A DNA stretch of 64,000 nt from Alloprevotella tannerae ATCC 51259 (GTDB taxonomy: Bacteria; Bacteroidota; Bacteroidia; Bacteroidales; Bacteroidaceae): positions 861,195 to 925,194 of the forward strand of contig NZ_GG700643.1 of assembly GCF_000159995.1 (NCBI RefSeq), written 5' to 3'. Of the stretch, positions 55,354 through 63,591 are shown one piece after another. The first letter of the stretch is position 1. Each line of letters opens with the position of its first letter. A program made the position numbers and the translations under genes. The notes under the pieces are model-generated. The model was not told where the DNA came from, made no database searches, and was given only the letters and a program-made list of their open reading frames with translations.

Positions 55354-55977
55354 ATGGAATTCAAATCACTTAACAATATCGAGACCTCATTCAGGCAGAT
55401 AAGACTTTATGCCTTTGTCTTTGCCATTGTCTGCGTGGCGGTGAGCGGTTATGCCCTCTATACCTCGTACGGCTTCGCCAAGGAGCAACGGGAGAAAATC
55501 TATGTGCTTGACCAAGGCAAGTCGCTCATGCTTGCCCTCAGTCAGGATGCAAGCCGAAACCGTCCCGTAGAGGCACGTGAGCATGTACGTCGCTTCCACG
55601 AGCTGTTCTTCACCATCGCGCCCGACAAGGATGCCATTGAGAAGAATATGGAGCGTGCCTTCGTGCTGTGCGACAAGTCGGCTTTCAACTATTACAAGGA
55701 CTTGGCAGAGAAGGGCTATTATAACCGTGCCATATCGGGCAATGTCAACCAGCGCATAGAGGTGGACTCTATTCACTGCAACTTTAATACTTACCCTTAT
55801 GCGGTAACGACCTATGCACGGGAGTTTATCGTCCGTCAGAGCAACGTCACGGAGCGCAGTCTTGTCACGACCTGCACGCTGCAGAACTCTGTCCGTTCGG
55901 ACAACAACCCGCAAGGCTTCCTGATGGAGAACTTCCTCGTTAAGGAGAACAGGGACATACAGACTTATAAACGATAA
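55354..55977 (+). CDS. traK: TraK, VirB8-like
   Basis: A 207-residue inner-membrane protein. The N-terminal MEFKSLNNIETSFRQIRLYA leads into one membrane helix (AFVFAIVCVAVSGYALYTS, about 20-38), followed by a periplasmic domain with the features of VirB8-type proteins: FHELFFTIAPDKDAIEKNME, AFVLCDKSAFNYYKDLAEKG and, near the end, RSDNNPQGFLMENFLVKENR. It scaffolds the channel. TraL follows 4 nt later. Confidence 0.9.
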   Translation: MEFKSLNNIETSFRQIRLYAFVFAIVCVAVSGYALYTSYGFAKEQREKIYVLDQGKSLMLALSQDASRNRPVEAREHVRRFHELFFTIAPDKDAIEKNMERAFVLCDKSAFNYYKDLAEKGYYNRAISGNVNQRIEVDSIHCNFNTYPYAVTTYAREFIVRQSNVTERSLVTTCTLQNSVRSDNNPQGFLMENFLVKENRDIQTYKR

Positions 55978-55981
55978 GGCT

Positions 55982-56284
55982 ATGGCAAAGAAAAGAAACT
56001 TTTTACTCTCACGTCAATATCTGCGCTTTCACCTGTGGCTCCGCCATCGGTGTGAACGGCTCACGATACGGCAGAGAAAGGAAATCGTCTATGGACTGAG
56101 CTTCATCTATCTGCTCTGCTCGCTTTGGATGATAGCGCAGTTCTTCCTTCCTCCAAAGAAGGAGAAACTACCCATCCCCACGGGAAAGCTGACGGACAGT
56201 CCGATACGGACGGACAGCACTTTACATGAGTTACACGGCAATTTTTACCTACAACATCATCAAACAATCAAGGAAAATGGATAA
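55982..56284 (+). CDS. traL: TraL, DUF3989 family
   Basis: A 100-residue inner-membrane protein with a basic cytoplasmic start (FHLWLRHRCERLTIRQRKEI), one membrane helix (VYGLSFIYLLCSLWMIAQFF, about 38-57) and a short periplasmic tail. DUF3989/TraL is always found between TraK and TraM in these operons. Function unknown. It overlaps traM by 8 nt. Confidence 0.85.
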   Translation: MAKKRNFLLSRQYLRFHLWLRHRCERLTIRQRKEIVYGLSFIYLLCSLWMIAQFFLPPKKEKLPIPTGKLTDSPIRTDSTLHELHGNFYLQHHQTIKENG

Positions 56285-57548
56285 TAAACAGAAAGAACAA
56301 ATGAAGAAAGGCTTGGTCTTCGGAGGACTGGGACTGCTGTTTGCCCTCTCGATGTGGTTTATCTTCGCGCCTTCGGGCAAGGATAAGACTGCAGCGGAGC
56401 AGGGACTCAATGACAGCATCCCGCAGGCAACGACGGAAAAACTGACGGAGAACAAGCTCAAAGCCTACGAATTGGGCGACAAGGCACACGAGGAGGAACA
56501 GACCCACGAGGAGATGGGCAGGCTATCGGACTATTTTGCACAGAACACCGCTCCATCAGAGACGGAACGTGCAGAGACAGCTGCTTCTACGGCAAAGATA
56601 GAAAACTCCATGCATCGCTATGAAGAGAATAATCGGCTCTTGAACTCCTTTTACGCTCCCGACCCACACGAGCAGGAACGTGAGGCTTTGCGTTCGGAGA
56701 TAGACAACCTCAAAAAAGAGCTATCCCAAAAGGATAGTAGGGAGGACGACGAGGAGAAACGACAGCTTGCCTTGATGGAAAAGAGCTATCAGATGGCAGC
56801 GAAGTATCTCCCCAAAGCTTCTGCAGCTGCACGATCTTTGGGTAATGACTTTGCCGAGGGCAAAGGGCAAAAGGCTACGGACAAAGGGCTGCGCATGAGC
56901 AATAATGCAAACGAAGGTTCGGCCGACTTGCCTGCAATGGAAATCTTGGCGGAACGCAAACAGGTAGTGTCCTCACTGGGGCAGCCGATGAGCGATGCTG
57001 ACTTCATCAAGGAGTATGGCACGAAAGCACGCAACTTGGGCTTTCACTCGCTCGCAAGCACGGCTGCACCCACGAAGCGCAACACACTCAAAGTGGTGGT
57101 GGACAGGACAACGACGCTCAAGGAGGGCGATAATGTCGTGCTCCGTCTGCTTGAAAGTGCCAAAGTGCAGGGCTTGCGTATTCCACGGCAAAGTCGACTC
57201 ATAGCCGTCGCTAAGATTGAGGGTAACCGTATGCACCTGCTTATCAAAAGCATTGAGATGGACGGGCATATCATAGCCGTCAAGCTCTCGGCATACGACA
57301 CAGATGGGCAGGAGGGTGTGTATATACCTGGTTCGGAGGACATCAATGCGCTTAAGGAAGTCGGGGCGAACATCGGCGGTTCAATGGGAACATCCTTTAC
57401 CTTCGCTTCCTCTGCCAAGGACCAGATTATCTCCGAGGCTGCCCGTGGGGTGATGCAGGGTGCAAGTCAGCTGCTTCAGAAGAAACTTCGCACCATCAAG
57501 GTAACGCTCAAGGGTGGCTACCGCCTTTTCTTGGTTCAGTCCAAATGA
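56277..57548 (+). CDS. traM: TraM, VirB10-like
   Basis: A 423-residue protein from ATG 56277 (a 17-residue upstream extension lies within traL and is rejected). It has an N-terminal membrane helix (GLVFGGLGLLFALSMWFIF, about 10-29), a long charged, coiled-coil periplasmic linker (EREALRSEIDNLKKELSQKD), and a C-terminal TraM_N/VirB10-like beta domain (VVVDRTTTLKEGDNVVLRLL, PRQSRLIAVAKIEGNRMHLL). It links inner and outer membrane parts of the channel and takes the place of VirB10. Confidence 0.9.
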   Translation: MDNKQKEQMKKGLVFGGLGLLFALSMWFIFAPSGKDKTAAEQGLNDSIPQATTEKLTENKLKAYELGDKAHEEEQTHEEMGRLSDYFAQNTAPSETERAETAASTAKIENSMHRYEENNRLLNSFYAPDPHEQEREALRSEIDNLKKELSQKDSREDDEEKRQLALMEKSYQMAAKYLPKASAAARSLGNDFAEGKGQKATDKGLRMSNNANEGSADLPAMEILAERKQVVSSLGQPMSDADFIKEYGTKARNLGFHSLASTAAPTKRNTLKVVVDRTTTLKEGDNVVLRLLESAKVQGLRIPRQSRLIAVAKIEGNRMHLLIKSIEMDGHIIAVKLSAYDTDGQEGVYIPGSEDINALKEVGANIGGSMGTSFTFASSAKDQIISEAARGVMQGASQLLQKKLRTIKVTLKGGYRLFLVQSK

Positions 57549-57596
57549 AACAATCGAAAATGATAAGTAAAAATAACATCAAATAAAAAAGGAACA

Positions 57597-58547
57597 ATGA
57601 AGAAAATTATTTTATCAATGGCTATGCTTGCCATGGTGGGAGCAACTGCCACAGCACAGGAAAACAATGATGGTCTGACACCGAGCCGTCCGCTTACTTC
57701 GGGCGAACTCTTTCAAGGTATGAGCCGTGCCATACCAACGGGGCGTGTCGTACTGCCGTATGGTCTTGACGTTACATTTGACAAGACCGTGCATCTTATC
57801 TTCCCTTCTGCCATCCGCTATGTAGACTTAGGTTCGCAGAACATCATCGCAGGGAAGGCGGAGGATGCAGAGAACGTACTACGTGTAAAGGCTGCCGTGA
57901 AGGACTTTGAGACGGAAACCAATATGAGCGTTATCTGTGAGGACGGTTCATTTTACGCTTTTAATGTAAAATATGCCGATGAACCGGAAAAGTTAAGTAT
58001 CGAGATGAAAGACTTTCTCTCTACAACAGAAGGCAGGCTGCCGAGCAATCGCTCTGACATTTACTTTAAGGAACTTGGCAACGAGTTGCCCGTATTAGTA
58101 AAACTGATGATGCAGACTATCTATCAGAACGACAGACGCTGCATTAAACATATCGGTGCACAGCAGTTCGGTATGAAGTTCCTGCTTCGTGGATTGTATG
58201 CCCATAATGGCTTGCTGTATTTCCACACTCGTATGGAAAACGGTACAAACATGCCGTACTCTGTGGATTTTATCACCTTTAAGGTTGTAGATAAGAAGAT
58301 GGCAAAGCGCACCGCCATACAAGAACATGTATTGCAGCCACTTCGCGCCTATCATCAGGTGATGCAGGTGCGTGGCATGGGTAGTGAACATACTGTGTTT
58401 GCACTCGAACAGTTTTCTCTTGCAGAAGATAAGCAGCTTGAAGTGACACTCTATGAGAGAAATGGCGGTCGTACACTGACCTTTTATGTAACGGCAGAAG
58501 ACCTGCAGATAGCAAAGAAGATTGATAACCTCAAACTGAAATGGTAA
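57597..58547 (+). CDS. traN: TraN, DUF4138 family, VirB9-like
   Basis: A 316-residue exported protein: signal peptide about 1-20 (cut near ATAQE), then a beta-rich domain with PYGLDVTFDKTVHLIFPSAI, RYVDLGSQNIIAGKAEDAEN and VLRVKAAVKDFETETNMSVI, the typical N-terminal pattern of DUF4138/TraN, similar in kind to VirB9. The tail continues with beta-strand segments. It would form the outer-membrane core complex with TraM and TraO. Its stop overlaps the traO start (TAATG). Confidence 0.9.
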   Translation: MKKIILSMAMLAMVGATATAQENNDGLTPSRPLTSGELFQGMSRAIPTGRVVLPYGLDVTFDKTVHLIFPSAIRYVDLGSQNIIAGKAEDAENVLRVKAAVKDFETETNMSVICEDGSFYAFNVKYADEPEKLSIEMKDFLSTTEGRLPSNRSDIYFKELGNELPVLVKLMMQTIYQNDRRCIKHIGAQQFGMKFLLRGLYAHNGLLYFHTRMENGTNMPYSVDFITFKVVDKKMAKRTAIQEHVLQPLRAYHQVMQVRGMGSEHTVFALEQFSLAEDKQLEVTLYERNGGRTLTFYVTAEDLQIAKKIDNLKLKW

Positions 58548-59131
58548 TGAAGAAGAGCAATATCATTCTGACAGTATGCGTTGCGGTGGCCATGACTTTC
58601 AGTCTGCCATCGCAGGCACAGCGACTGATACCCAAGCAAAGGGGCGTAGAGGTCGTAGGAAGTGTTCCGCTTATCAAAGGAGAAAAGTTCCTTGCTGCTG
58701 ACAATTTCGGCATGGGAGCATCACTCACCCGCTATCTGGGTCGTGAGAACTATACCTTTGTTATGGCAGAGTATGAACAGCAGAATATGCCGTACAGAAG
58801 TTATAACGTAAAACTCAAGGATGCTCTCTTACAGGTGGGCTATATGCACCCTGTTCTTTCTGATAGAGGAAAGAACGTGTTTCTCTATGGGGGCATATCC
58901 ACTTTGGCTGGCTATGAGCAGCTGAACGAGGATAAAAGGCTGCTACCCGATGGGGCAACGTTGCTCGACCGTTCCCGCTTCGTCTATGGCGGTGCCGTGC
59001 ATGGCTCGGTGGAAGTGTTTCTAACAGACAGAGTTCTCTTTCTTGTAAAGGCGCAGGGACGTTTCCTCTTTGGCTCGGACGTGCATCGTTTCCGTCCGGC
59101 TGTTTCAGTAGGACTAAGGTTTAACTTTTAA
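58547..59131 (+). CDS. traO: TraO, outer-membrane conjugation protein
   Basis: A 194-residue protein from ATG 58547, which overlaps the traN stop by one base. Signal peptide about 1-24 (cut near SQAQR). The mature part shows alternating strands and ends in phenylalanine (SVGLRFNF), the mark of outer-membrane beta-barrels. TraO proteins of CTnDOT-type elements are predicted porin-like outer-membrane components of the mating apparatus. Confidence 0.87.
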   Translation: MKKSNIILTVCVAVAMTFSLPSQAQRLIPKQRGVEVVGSVPLIKGEKFLAADNFGMGASLTRYLGRENYTFVMAEYEQQNMPYRSYNVKLKDALLQVGYMHPVLSDRGKNVFLYGGISTLAGYEQLNEDKRLLPDGATLLDRSRFVYGGAVHGSVEVFLTDRVLFLVKAQGRFLFGSDVHRFRPAVSVGLRFNF

Positions 59132-59143
59132 GTAGAAGAAAAG

Positions 59144-59599
59144 ATGAAGAAGATATTGAATACGATTTGGGTAATGGGGGTGCTGACCCTTGCCGTGTTT
59201 TGCCTATCTGCTTGTGATAGGGATTTGGATGTTCAGCAGTCTTATCCGTTTACGGTGGAGACAATGCCGGTTCAGAAGGACATCATAAGGGGGCAGACGG
59301 CTGAGATACGCTGCACGCTCAAACGAGGTGGTGAGTTTGCCGACACTCGCTATACGATACGTTATTTCCAGTCTGACGGCAAAGGCTTGCTAAAAAATGA
59401 CAACGGCACTGTCTTTAAGCCGAATGACCGCTATCCGCTGACAAAGGAAGTGTTCCGCTTATACTACACCTCGCTCTCCACCGACCGTCAGACGATTGAC
59501 GTGTATGTGGAGGATAGTTTCGGCAGGGTTCAGCAGCTAAACTTTAGTTTTAACAACAAGCGAGAAGAGGGCAAGAAGCCTGCATCTTCTCGCCACTAA
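59144..59599 (+). CDS. traQ: TraQ, DUF3872 lipoprotein
   Basis: A 151-residue lipoprotein (lipobox CLSAC, Cys at 25) with the DUF3872 pattern: YPFTVETMPVQKDIIRGQTA, EIRCTLKRGG, RYTIRYFQSDGKG and LYYTSLSTDRQTIDVYVEDS, an immunoglobulin-like beta sandwich. In CTnDOT the primase gene traP lies between traO and traQ; here traQ follows traO after 12 nt, so traP is missing. A lysozyme gene follows. Confidence 0.88.
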   Translation: MKKILNTIWVMGVLTLAVFCLSACDRDLDVQQSYPFTVETMPVQKDIIRGQTAEIRCTLKRGGEFADTRYTIRYFQSDGKGLLKNDNGTVFKPNDRYPLTKEVFRLYYTSLSTDRQTIDVYVEDSFGRVQQLNFSFNNKREEGKKPASSRH

Positions 59600-59610
59600 G
59601 ACCATAATTG

Positions 59611-60117
59611 ATGCGAACGATAAATTCTTTCATTTTACTTTGTGTATTCTGCCTGTTCTGTCAGCCGACCCTTGCCCAGCGCAGGGTGCGGCTGGCAGAC
59701 TTGCCACCTTTTGAGCGTGCAGTAGTCGTAGTAAAATACTTTGAGGGTATGCACGGCTGGAAGAATTATCCGTATGTTGGGTATGGGCATCAGTTGCAAC
59801 CAGAAGAGCGTTTTACGGCGGATATGACGGAACGGCAGGCAGACTCCCTGCTCCGTGCCGACCTTTGGAAATGCTTTGAACACTTCAAGGGGTATGGTAA
59901 GGATGCGCTGCTACTCAGCCTACTTGCCTATAATGTGGGCGTGGGGAGATTGCTTGGTTATGGCAAGTACCCCAAAAGTAGGTTGCTGCGAAAAATTGAG
60001 GCAGGAAACAGAAATATCTATCGTGAGTATGTTTCGTTCTGCAGATACAAGGGAAAGGTCTTGAAAGGGCTGGAGAAACGAAGAAAGGTAGAGTTTGCCT
60101 TGTTTTATATTCCTTAA
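59611..60117 (+). CDS. lysozyme-like muramidase of the transfer operon
   Basis: A 168-residue exported enzyme from ATG 59611 (TTG 59608 is one codon earlier). Signal peptide about 1-23 (cut near TLAQR). The lysozyme-type fold is seen in VVKYFEGMHGWKNYPYVGYG, with the catalytic Glu in YFEGMHG, then HQLQPEERFTADMTERQADS and LLSLLAYNVGVGRLLGYG. It opens peptidoglycan locally so that the mating channel can pass, the role of VirB1-type proteins. It is the last clear gene of the tra operon. Confidence 0.88.
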   Translation: MRTINSFILLCVFCLFCQPTLAQRRVRLADLPPFERAVVVVKYFEGMHGWKNYPYVGYGHQLQPEERFTADMTERQADSLLRADLWKCFEHFKGYGKDALLLSLLAYNVGVGRLLGYGKYPKSRLLRKIEAGNRNIYREYVSFCRYKGKVLKGLEKRRKVEFALFYIP

Positions 60118-60256
60118 TCTGCTATTCCTTTACATGTGTCCTCAAGAACAATTCTCTATGTCGGCGAGAATATAGCGGCATTGGGAGCTTTGTGTAAAGA
60201 CTTCATTGAGCACAAAACAAATAGGTATTTTCTTAAAAAGAAATCTTATATTTATA

Positions 60257-60286
60257 TTGATTTTCAAAAAGAAAATACTATCTTTG
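60257..60286 (+). promoter_or_regulatory. probable promoter of the Hcp/effector cassette
   Basis: TTGA at 60257 and TATCTTTG at 60279-60286 (exact -7 match), 18 nt apart. The predicted start at about 60293 lies 20 nt before the Hcp start codon (ATG 60313), so the cassette has its own promoter apart from the tra operon. Confidence 0.5.
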
Positions 60287-60312
60287 CAATAATGACAAAA
60301 ATAAATAATTCT

Positions 60313-60767
60313 ATGCCTGTAATAGCGTCTCTTTCGCTCAATGGTCGCAGCTATGATATAAGACTGTTCGACCTGCATTTTAATCCCCCTACAGGGGGTA
60401 TCGGGTTCCCTCATTCATCGTTTGCTGGCAGTGAGCAACTTCTGCTGATGGATACACCTTTTACCTTTAGTGCAGGACTCCACAGAAGCCCTTGAAGATG
60501 AAAGAAGTTATAGCTGACCCTAACGTACACCTCAACGATACCTATTGAATAAATCCAAATGGAGAGAAATGTAGGGAGTTTCCTATTAGAGAAACTATAA
60601 AGCTCTATCTAGTTTCTTGGCAATTACAATGTAGGCCAAACAGTTCAATTCAGCTTTGAGGAAAAGACCGATGAGGGTATTTATACGCATCTTGTTTCGG
60701 ACGAACGGACGATAATGCCAAGGGTATGGTAATCATTGAAGATTTTGAACTTAAAAAGAAAGAATGA
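60313..60767 (+). pseudogene. decayed Hcp/TssD (type VI secretion tube protein) gene
   Basis: The N-terminus reads MPVIASLSLNGRSYDIRLFD, the typical start of Bacteroidetes TssD (Hcp). After about 25 codons the frame is lost. The C-terminal part reappears in other frames: VQFSFEEKTDEGIYTHLVSD in one, then KGMVIIEDFELKKKE and a stop at 60767 in another, the usual Hcp ending. Stops and indels lie between. Intact Hcp forms the tube that carries effectors and often carries effectors as passengers. The intact effector gene starts 4 nt after this stop. Confidence 0.75.
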
Positions 60768-60771
60768 ATAT

Positions 60772-61536
60772 ATGGCACGAATTATCATAACATCGCCACA
60801 GGCTGTAGGAAGCGTGGAAATAACTACGGCAAAGGAGAACCATCAATATTATATATATAAATCGGGGGCTATTAAATATTTTAAAGGGGAAACAAAATAT
60901 TATGAATACTATGTAGAAACAGGAACAAAGGAAAAGAGTACAATATTCAAGAAAATAATGGTGTTGGAAAAGAATAAATATGGAGTAGTTAAATTTCCCG
61001 AGACTGGAACAGGGTTTCGACGTTATGGTACAATAGATAAAGGCGGAAACTCAACTTTACCAAAAGAGTTCGTTGGAGAAGGTGATCATTATCTTCTACC
61101 TCAAACTGCAGCTGCTCTATTCGGAGTTACAAATGATATTGCCCAAAAAGGTTGGGAAGTTCATTTTGGAGATATGTCTTCATCAAGTGGAAGCGATCCT
61201 TGGCAACCGGGGGCTTCTCATCATGCTGGGCATGGGCACCTTGGGACAAGAAAGGGAAAAGATGTTGACTTTAGATATTTAGGCGTAAACGGAAAAAGTT
61301 TTCAAGGTCTTAATACAGCACCAAATTTTGACAAAGAAAAAAATATCACTTTTTTTGAAATAGCGTATAAATTCGGATTCAGAAAAAACTTTTGTACTGG
61401 AGCTGAGCACATATTAGGGAAAAGAGTCTTAGGTGTTAGAGATATTAAATCGCATAAAGATCATGGCCATATAGGGCTAACAAGCGAGAATATAGAAGAG
61501 ATTTCCGCAAAAGACGAAAACATTATTATACAATGA
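60772..61536 (+). CDS. LAS-type metallopeptidase, probable T6SS effector
   Basis: A 254-residue protein from ATG 60772, directly behind the Hcp remnant. There is no signal peptide, as expected for a type VI effector. Residues 1-120 are a beta-rich delivery-like part (MARIIITSPQAVGSVEITTA). Residues 148-235 hold a zinc-site pattern of LAS peptidases (M15/M74, MepA-like): His150/151, His154 and His156 before KGKDVDFRY (Asp164, Asp166), then His231-x-His233 in KDHGHIGL. It would cut peptide cross-links in the peptidoglycan of a target cell. The next gene, overlapping by ATGA, is a likely immunity protein. Which His/Asp bind zinc is inferred, and the spacing differs from MepA. Confidence 0.7.
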   Translation: MARIIITSPQAVGSVEITTAKENHQYYIYKSGAIKYFKGETKYYEYYVETGTKEKSTIFKKIMVLEKNKYGVVKFPETGTGFRRYGTIDKGGNSTLPKEFVGEGDHYLLPQTAAALFGVTNDIAQKGWEVHFGDMSSSSGSDPWQPGASHHAGHGHLGTRKGKDVDFRYLGVNGKSFQGLNTAPNFDKEKNITFFEIAYKFGFRKNFCTGAEHILGKRVLGVRDIKSHKDHGHIGLTSENIEEISAKDENIIIQ

Positions 61537-62195
61537 AGGTATTATTGATTTTCTTTGCTCTTTGGGGCTGTGTGGTAGAAGAGAGTGTAGCTTCTTGTGT
61601 AAGAAATGGGAAGCAATATGTCATTGATGGATTTATTTTGAATTTACCAAGTATTGACGAAGAAGATTTCAAGTTTGAAAAAAGAAATGATACTTTATAT
61701 ATCACGTCATTGACCTACTTCACTCTTGACGGAACAACTCTTGTCATTCCAAAAGATATTCGTGTTATAAACTTGCAGGAAAGCATTATCATCGGCATAA
61801 AACAGGAAACAACAGACGACACGCCTGCTGCATGGCTGGATTTTTCTTCTGAAAGAAGTAGGTTGATAAGGAATATAAAGCAAAAGTACAATCTTTGGAC
61901 TTCTCAAAAACAAGAGGATTATTTATATCGACATCATTGGCCAACCATTAAAGACTTGTCTGTACAATTCCAAAAGATATTTTACGATAAAATCATAGAA
62001 AACCAAATTGACTATAAAGAATGTTGTCCTGAATATATAGAACAGGCAAAACAATATCTTGCTATGAAAAAAGAGAATGTCATTTCTTTTGAGCAGTTGC
62101 ATGCATATCCTCAAATAAAGGGTAGGACAATTACAATTTCTTATAGGAAAAAACAGAAGAGTAGGCATATAGTGATAGTAGAAACTTTTAAATAA
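61533..62195 (+). CDS. exported small protein, likely cognate immunity protein
   Basis: A 220-residue protein whose start overlaps the stop of the metallopeptidase gene (ATGA). The first 20 residues are a signal peptide (MKVLLIFFALWGCVVEESVA), so it acts in the periplasm, where the peptidoglycan effector would act. The rest is soluble with no known domain (LTYFTLDGTTLVIPKDIRVI, QDYLYRHHWPTIKDLSVQF-like text). Its place, coupling and export fit an immunity protein. A cysteine after the signal (SCVRN) hints at a lipoprotein, but the lipobox is poor. Confidence 0.55.
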   Translation: MKVLLIFFALWGCVVEESVASCVRNGKQYVIDGFILNLPSIDEEDFKFEKRNDTLYITSLTYFTLDGTTLVIPKDIRVINLQESIIIGIKQETTDDTPAAWLDFSSERSRLIRNIKQKYNLWTSQKQEDYLYRHHWPTIKDLSVQFQKIFYDKIIENQIDYKECCPEYIEQAKQYLAMKKENVISFEQLHAYPQIKGRTITISYRKKQKSRHIVIVETFK

Positions 62196-62390
62196 GTGGG
62201 TTGATAAAAACGAAATCTTTAATGATAATGGGTTCTCGGCTTATTTCACTTCTTGTTAAAGCCTTTCCTCTTTTTGCAGTTGGTTATGTTACTAAAGATA
62301 TGTAGATACCCATAATGGAGGATTTCTTTTCACTTCAAGAGATGCTGCAAAGTGTTTTTGATACGATATAAACTTATTTTCTCATAATCC

Positions 62391-62491
62391 GAGACCTCTG
62401 CAAAACCTCATATAGATAGCGAAATCATAAATATAACTCATTGATTATCAATAGTAGCTTTTGGGTGTAAAAAGACTTTTGCAGAGGTCTC
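62391..62491. mobile_element. MITE-like element, 101 bp, 15-bp perfect terminal repeats
   Basis: GAGACCTCTGCAAAA (62391-62405) and its exact complement TTTTGCAGAGGTCTC (62477-62491) bound an A/T-rich centre without coding capacity. The termini resemble those of IS5-group elements of Porphyromonas and Prevotella, so it is probably a non-autonomous derivative moved by such a transposase. No target duplication is obvious. The gap 62196-62390 before it shows no gene. Confidence 0.75.
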
Positions 62492-63202
62492 AAACTATCT
62501 AAACAACAAGGACAAACAACCATTGCTATCCTCATAGATGGCGATGATGTTGCCGCCGACAAACTTAGTGACATCATGTCCTTTATTTCTTCCTATGGTA
62601 ATCCCATTGTCCAGCGTATCTATGCCGATTGGACAAAGCCTGCGATGAAGCGGTGGAAAGAGGTGGCAAAAACATTTTCTTTCCGTTTAGTGGAAGCGAT
62701 TTCTTATATTGAGGTGAAGAATACGACGGATATGGCACTTGTCATCGATGCGATGGATTTGCTGCATGGAAAAACCGTGCAAGGTTTTTGTATCATTTCC
62801 AGCGACAGCGATTATGCGTTGCTTGCTCAGAGAATAAGAGAGGAAGGACTATTGGTGTTGGGCTATGGCGAACAGAAAACACCGGCATCATTGCAAAATA
62901 GCAGTCATGAGTTCCGCTTTTCGGATAAGACAGAGCCCGTCCAACCGAATAATAACACGCCAGATTACTTCATAGACAGAGACCGTACCTTGTTCGACAA
63001 GGCATTCGAGACGGCACGTAAAGGGGATGATACCGTTATGCTTTCACTGATTGGTGGTGAACTTAAAAAGCTGATGCCCAAGTATAAAATCAAGCGTTAC
63101 GGCTGCAAGACGCTCGGGCAACTTTATGTTAGATTGGGAAAATACGAGCTGGTCAAGGTCGGTGACAAGGCTGTTGGCAGTACCATAAGGATAAAACAAT
63201 GA
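62492..63202 (+). CDS. NYN-domain RNase-like protein, 5' end cut by the MITE
   Basis: The open frame continues from the right end of the MITE to 63202 (236 codons) without an ATG before 62576. The text before that ATG is clearly part of the protein: TTIAILIDGDDVAADKLSDI, the first strand and first acidic residues of the NYN (PIN-like) domain. Later motifs are present: KNTTDMALVIDAMDLL and CIISSDSDYALLAQR. After a linker, residues from about 160 form an OST-HTH/LOTUS-like end (GELKKLMPKYKIKRYGCKTL). NYN proteins are RNases or RNA-binding factors. The start is lost to the insertion or is non-ATG. A translation from 62576 would lack the first active-site Asp. Confidence 0.7.
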   Translation, partial: KLSKQQGQTTIAILIDGDDVAADKLSDIMSFISSYGNPIVQRIYADWTKPAMKRWKEVAKTFSFRLVEAISYIEVKNTTDMALVIDAMDLLHGKTVQGFCIISSDSDYALLAQRIREEGLLVLGYGEQKTPASLQNSSHEFRFSDKTEPVQPNNNTPDYFIDRDRTLFDKAFETARKGDDTVMLSLIGGELKKLMPKYKIKRYGCKTLGQLYVRLGKYELVKVGDKAVGSTIRIKQ

Positions 63203-63206
63203 AAAG

Positions 63207-63250
63207 AACGATACCAAAACAGCATTTTCAATTGCAGTTTCGGTATCGTT
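63207..63250 (+). terminator. terminator after the NYN gene
   Basis: AACGATACC (63207-63215) pairs perfectly with GGTATCGTT (63242-63250); inner bases (AAAAC with GTTT) extend it in part. It lies 5 nt after the stop codon. No T tract. Confidence 0.6.
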
Positions 63251-63362
63251 GGTTATTGAAGATAGGGCATAGGCTTTCTTTGCTCCTTATCTTTCCCCGC
63301 CTGATTGCTCATGGAAAGAAAGGAGCGGGCGGCGGATGTGCCGTCCGCTTGTACGCTGTCGC

Positions 63363-63587
63363 TTACTCCTTTTGAATGATTATTCGCGTTGTTTTTACTT
63401 TTGGGTGGGTAGAAAATGCCCAACTCACCTCCTCGTCGGGCAAGGTACTGTGAATGTTACCACCCATTACCAACCCGCAATCTTGCAAAACTTTCTGCCG
63501 TGCATCCTCCTTGTTATCGGCAAGGACTTCAAACACGCCCTCGAAAATGTACTGCGTTCTTACTCTGTATATCTTTTTCTTCTCCAT
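63363..63587 (-). CDS. small conserved hypothetical protein
   Basis: A 74-residue soluble protein, ATG at 63587. The text YRVRTQYIFEGVFEVLADNK, EDARQKVLQDCGLVMGGNIH reads as one alpha/beta unit, like the small proteins of unknown function carried beside tra genes of Bacteroidales elements. It forms a reverse-strand group with the next two genes, the closest start 4 nt after the neighbour's stop. Function unknown. Confidence 0.6.
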   Translation of the reverse strand: MEKKKIYRVRTQYIFEGVFEVLADNKEDARQKVLQDCGLVMGGNIHSTLPDEEVSWAFSTHPKVKTTRIIIQKE

Positions 63588-63591
63588 ATCC

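Noticed and set aside
60136-60312. Upstream extension of the Hcp frame to 60136
   Set aside because: It reads across a -7 consensus box and does not resemble Hcp; the family start is MPVIASLSLNG at 60313.
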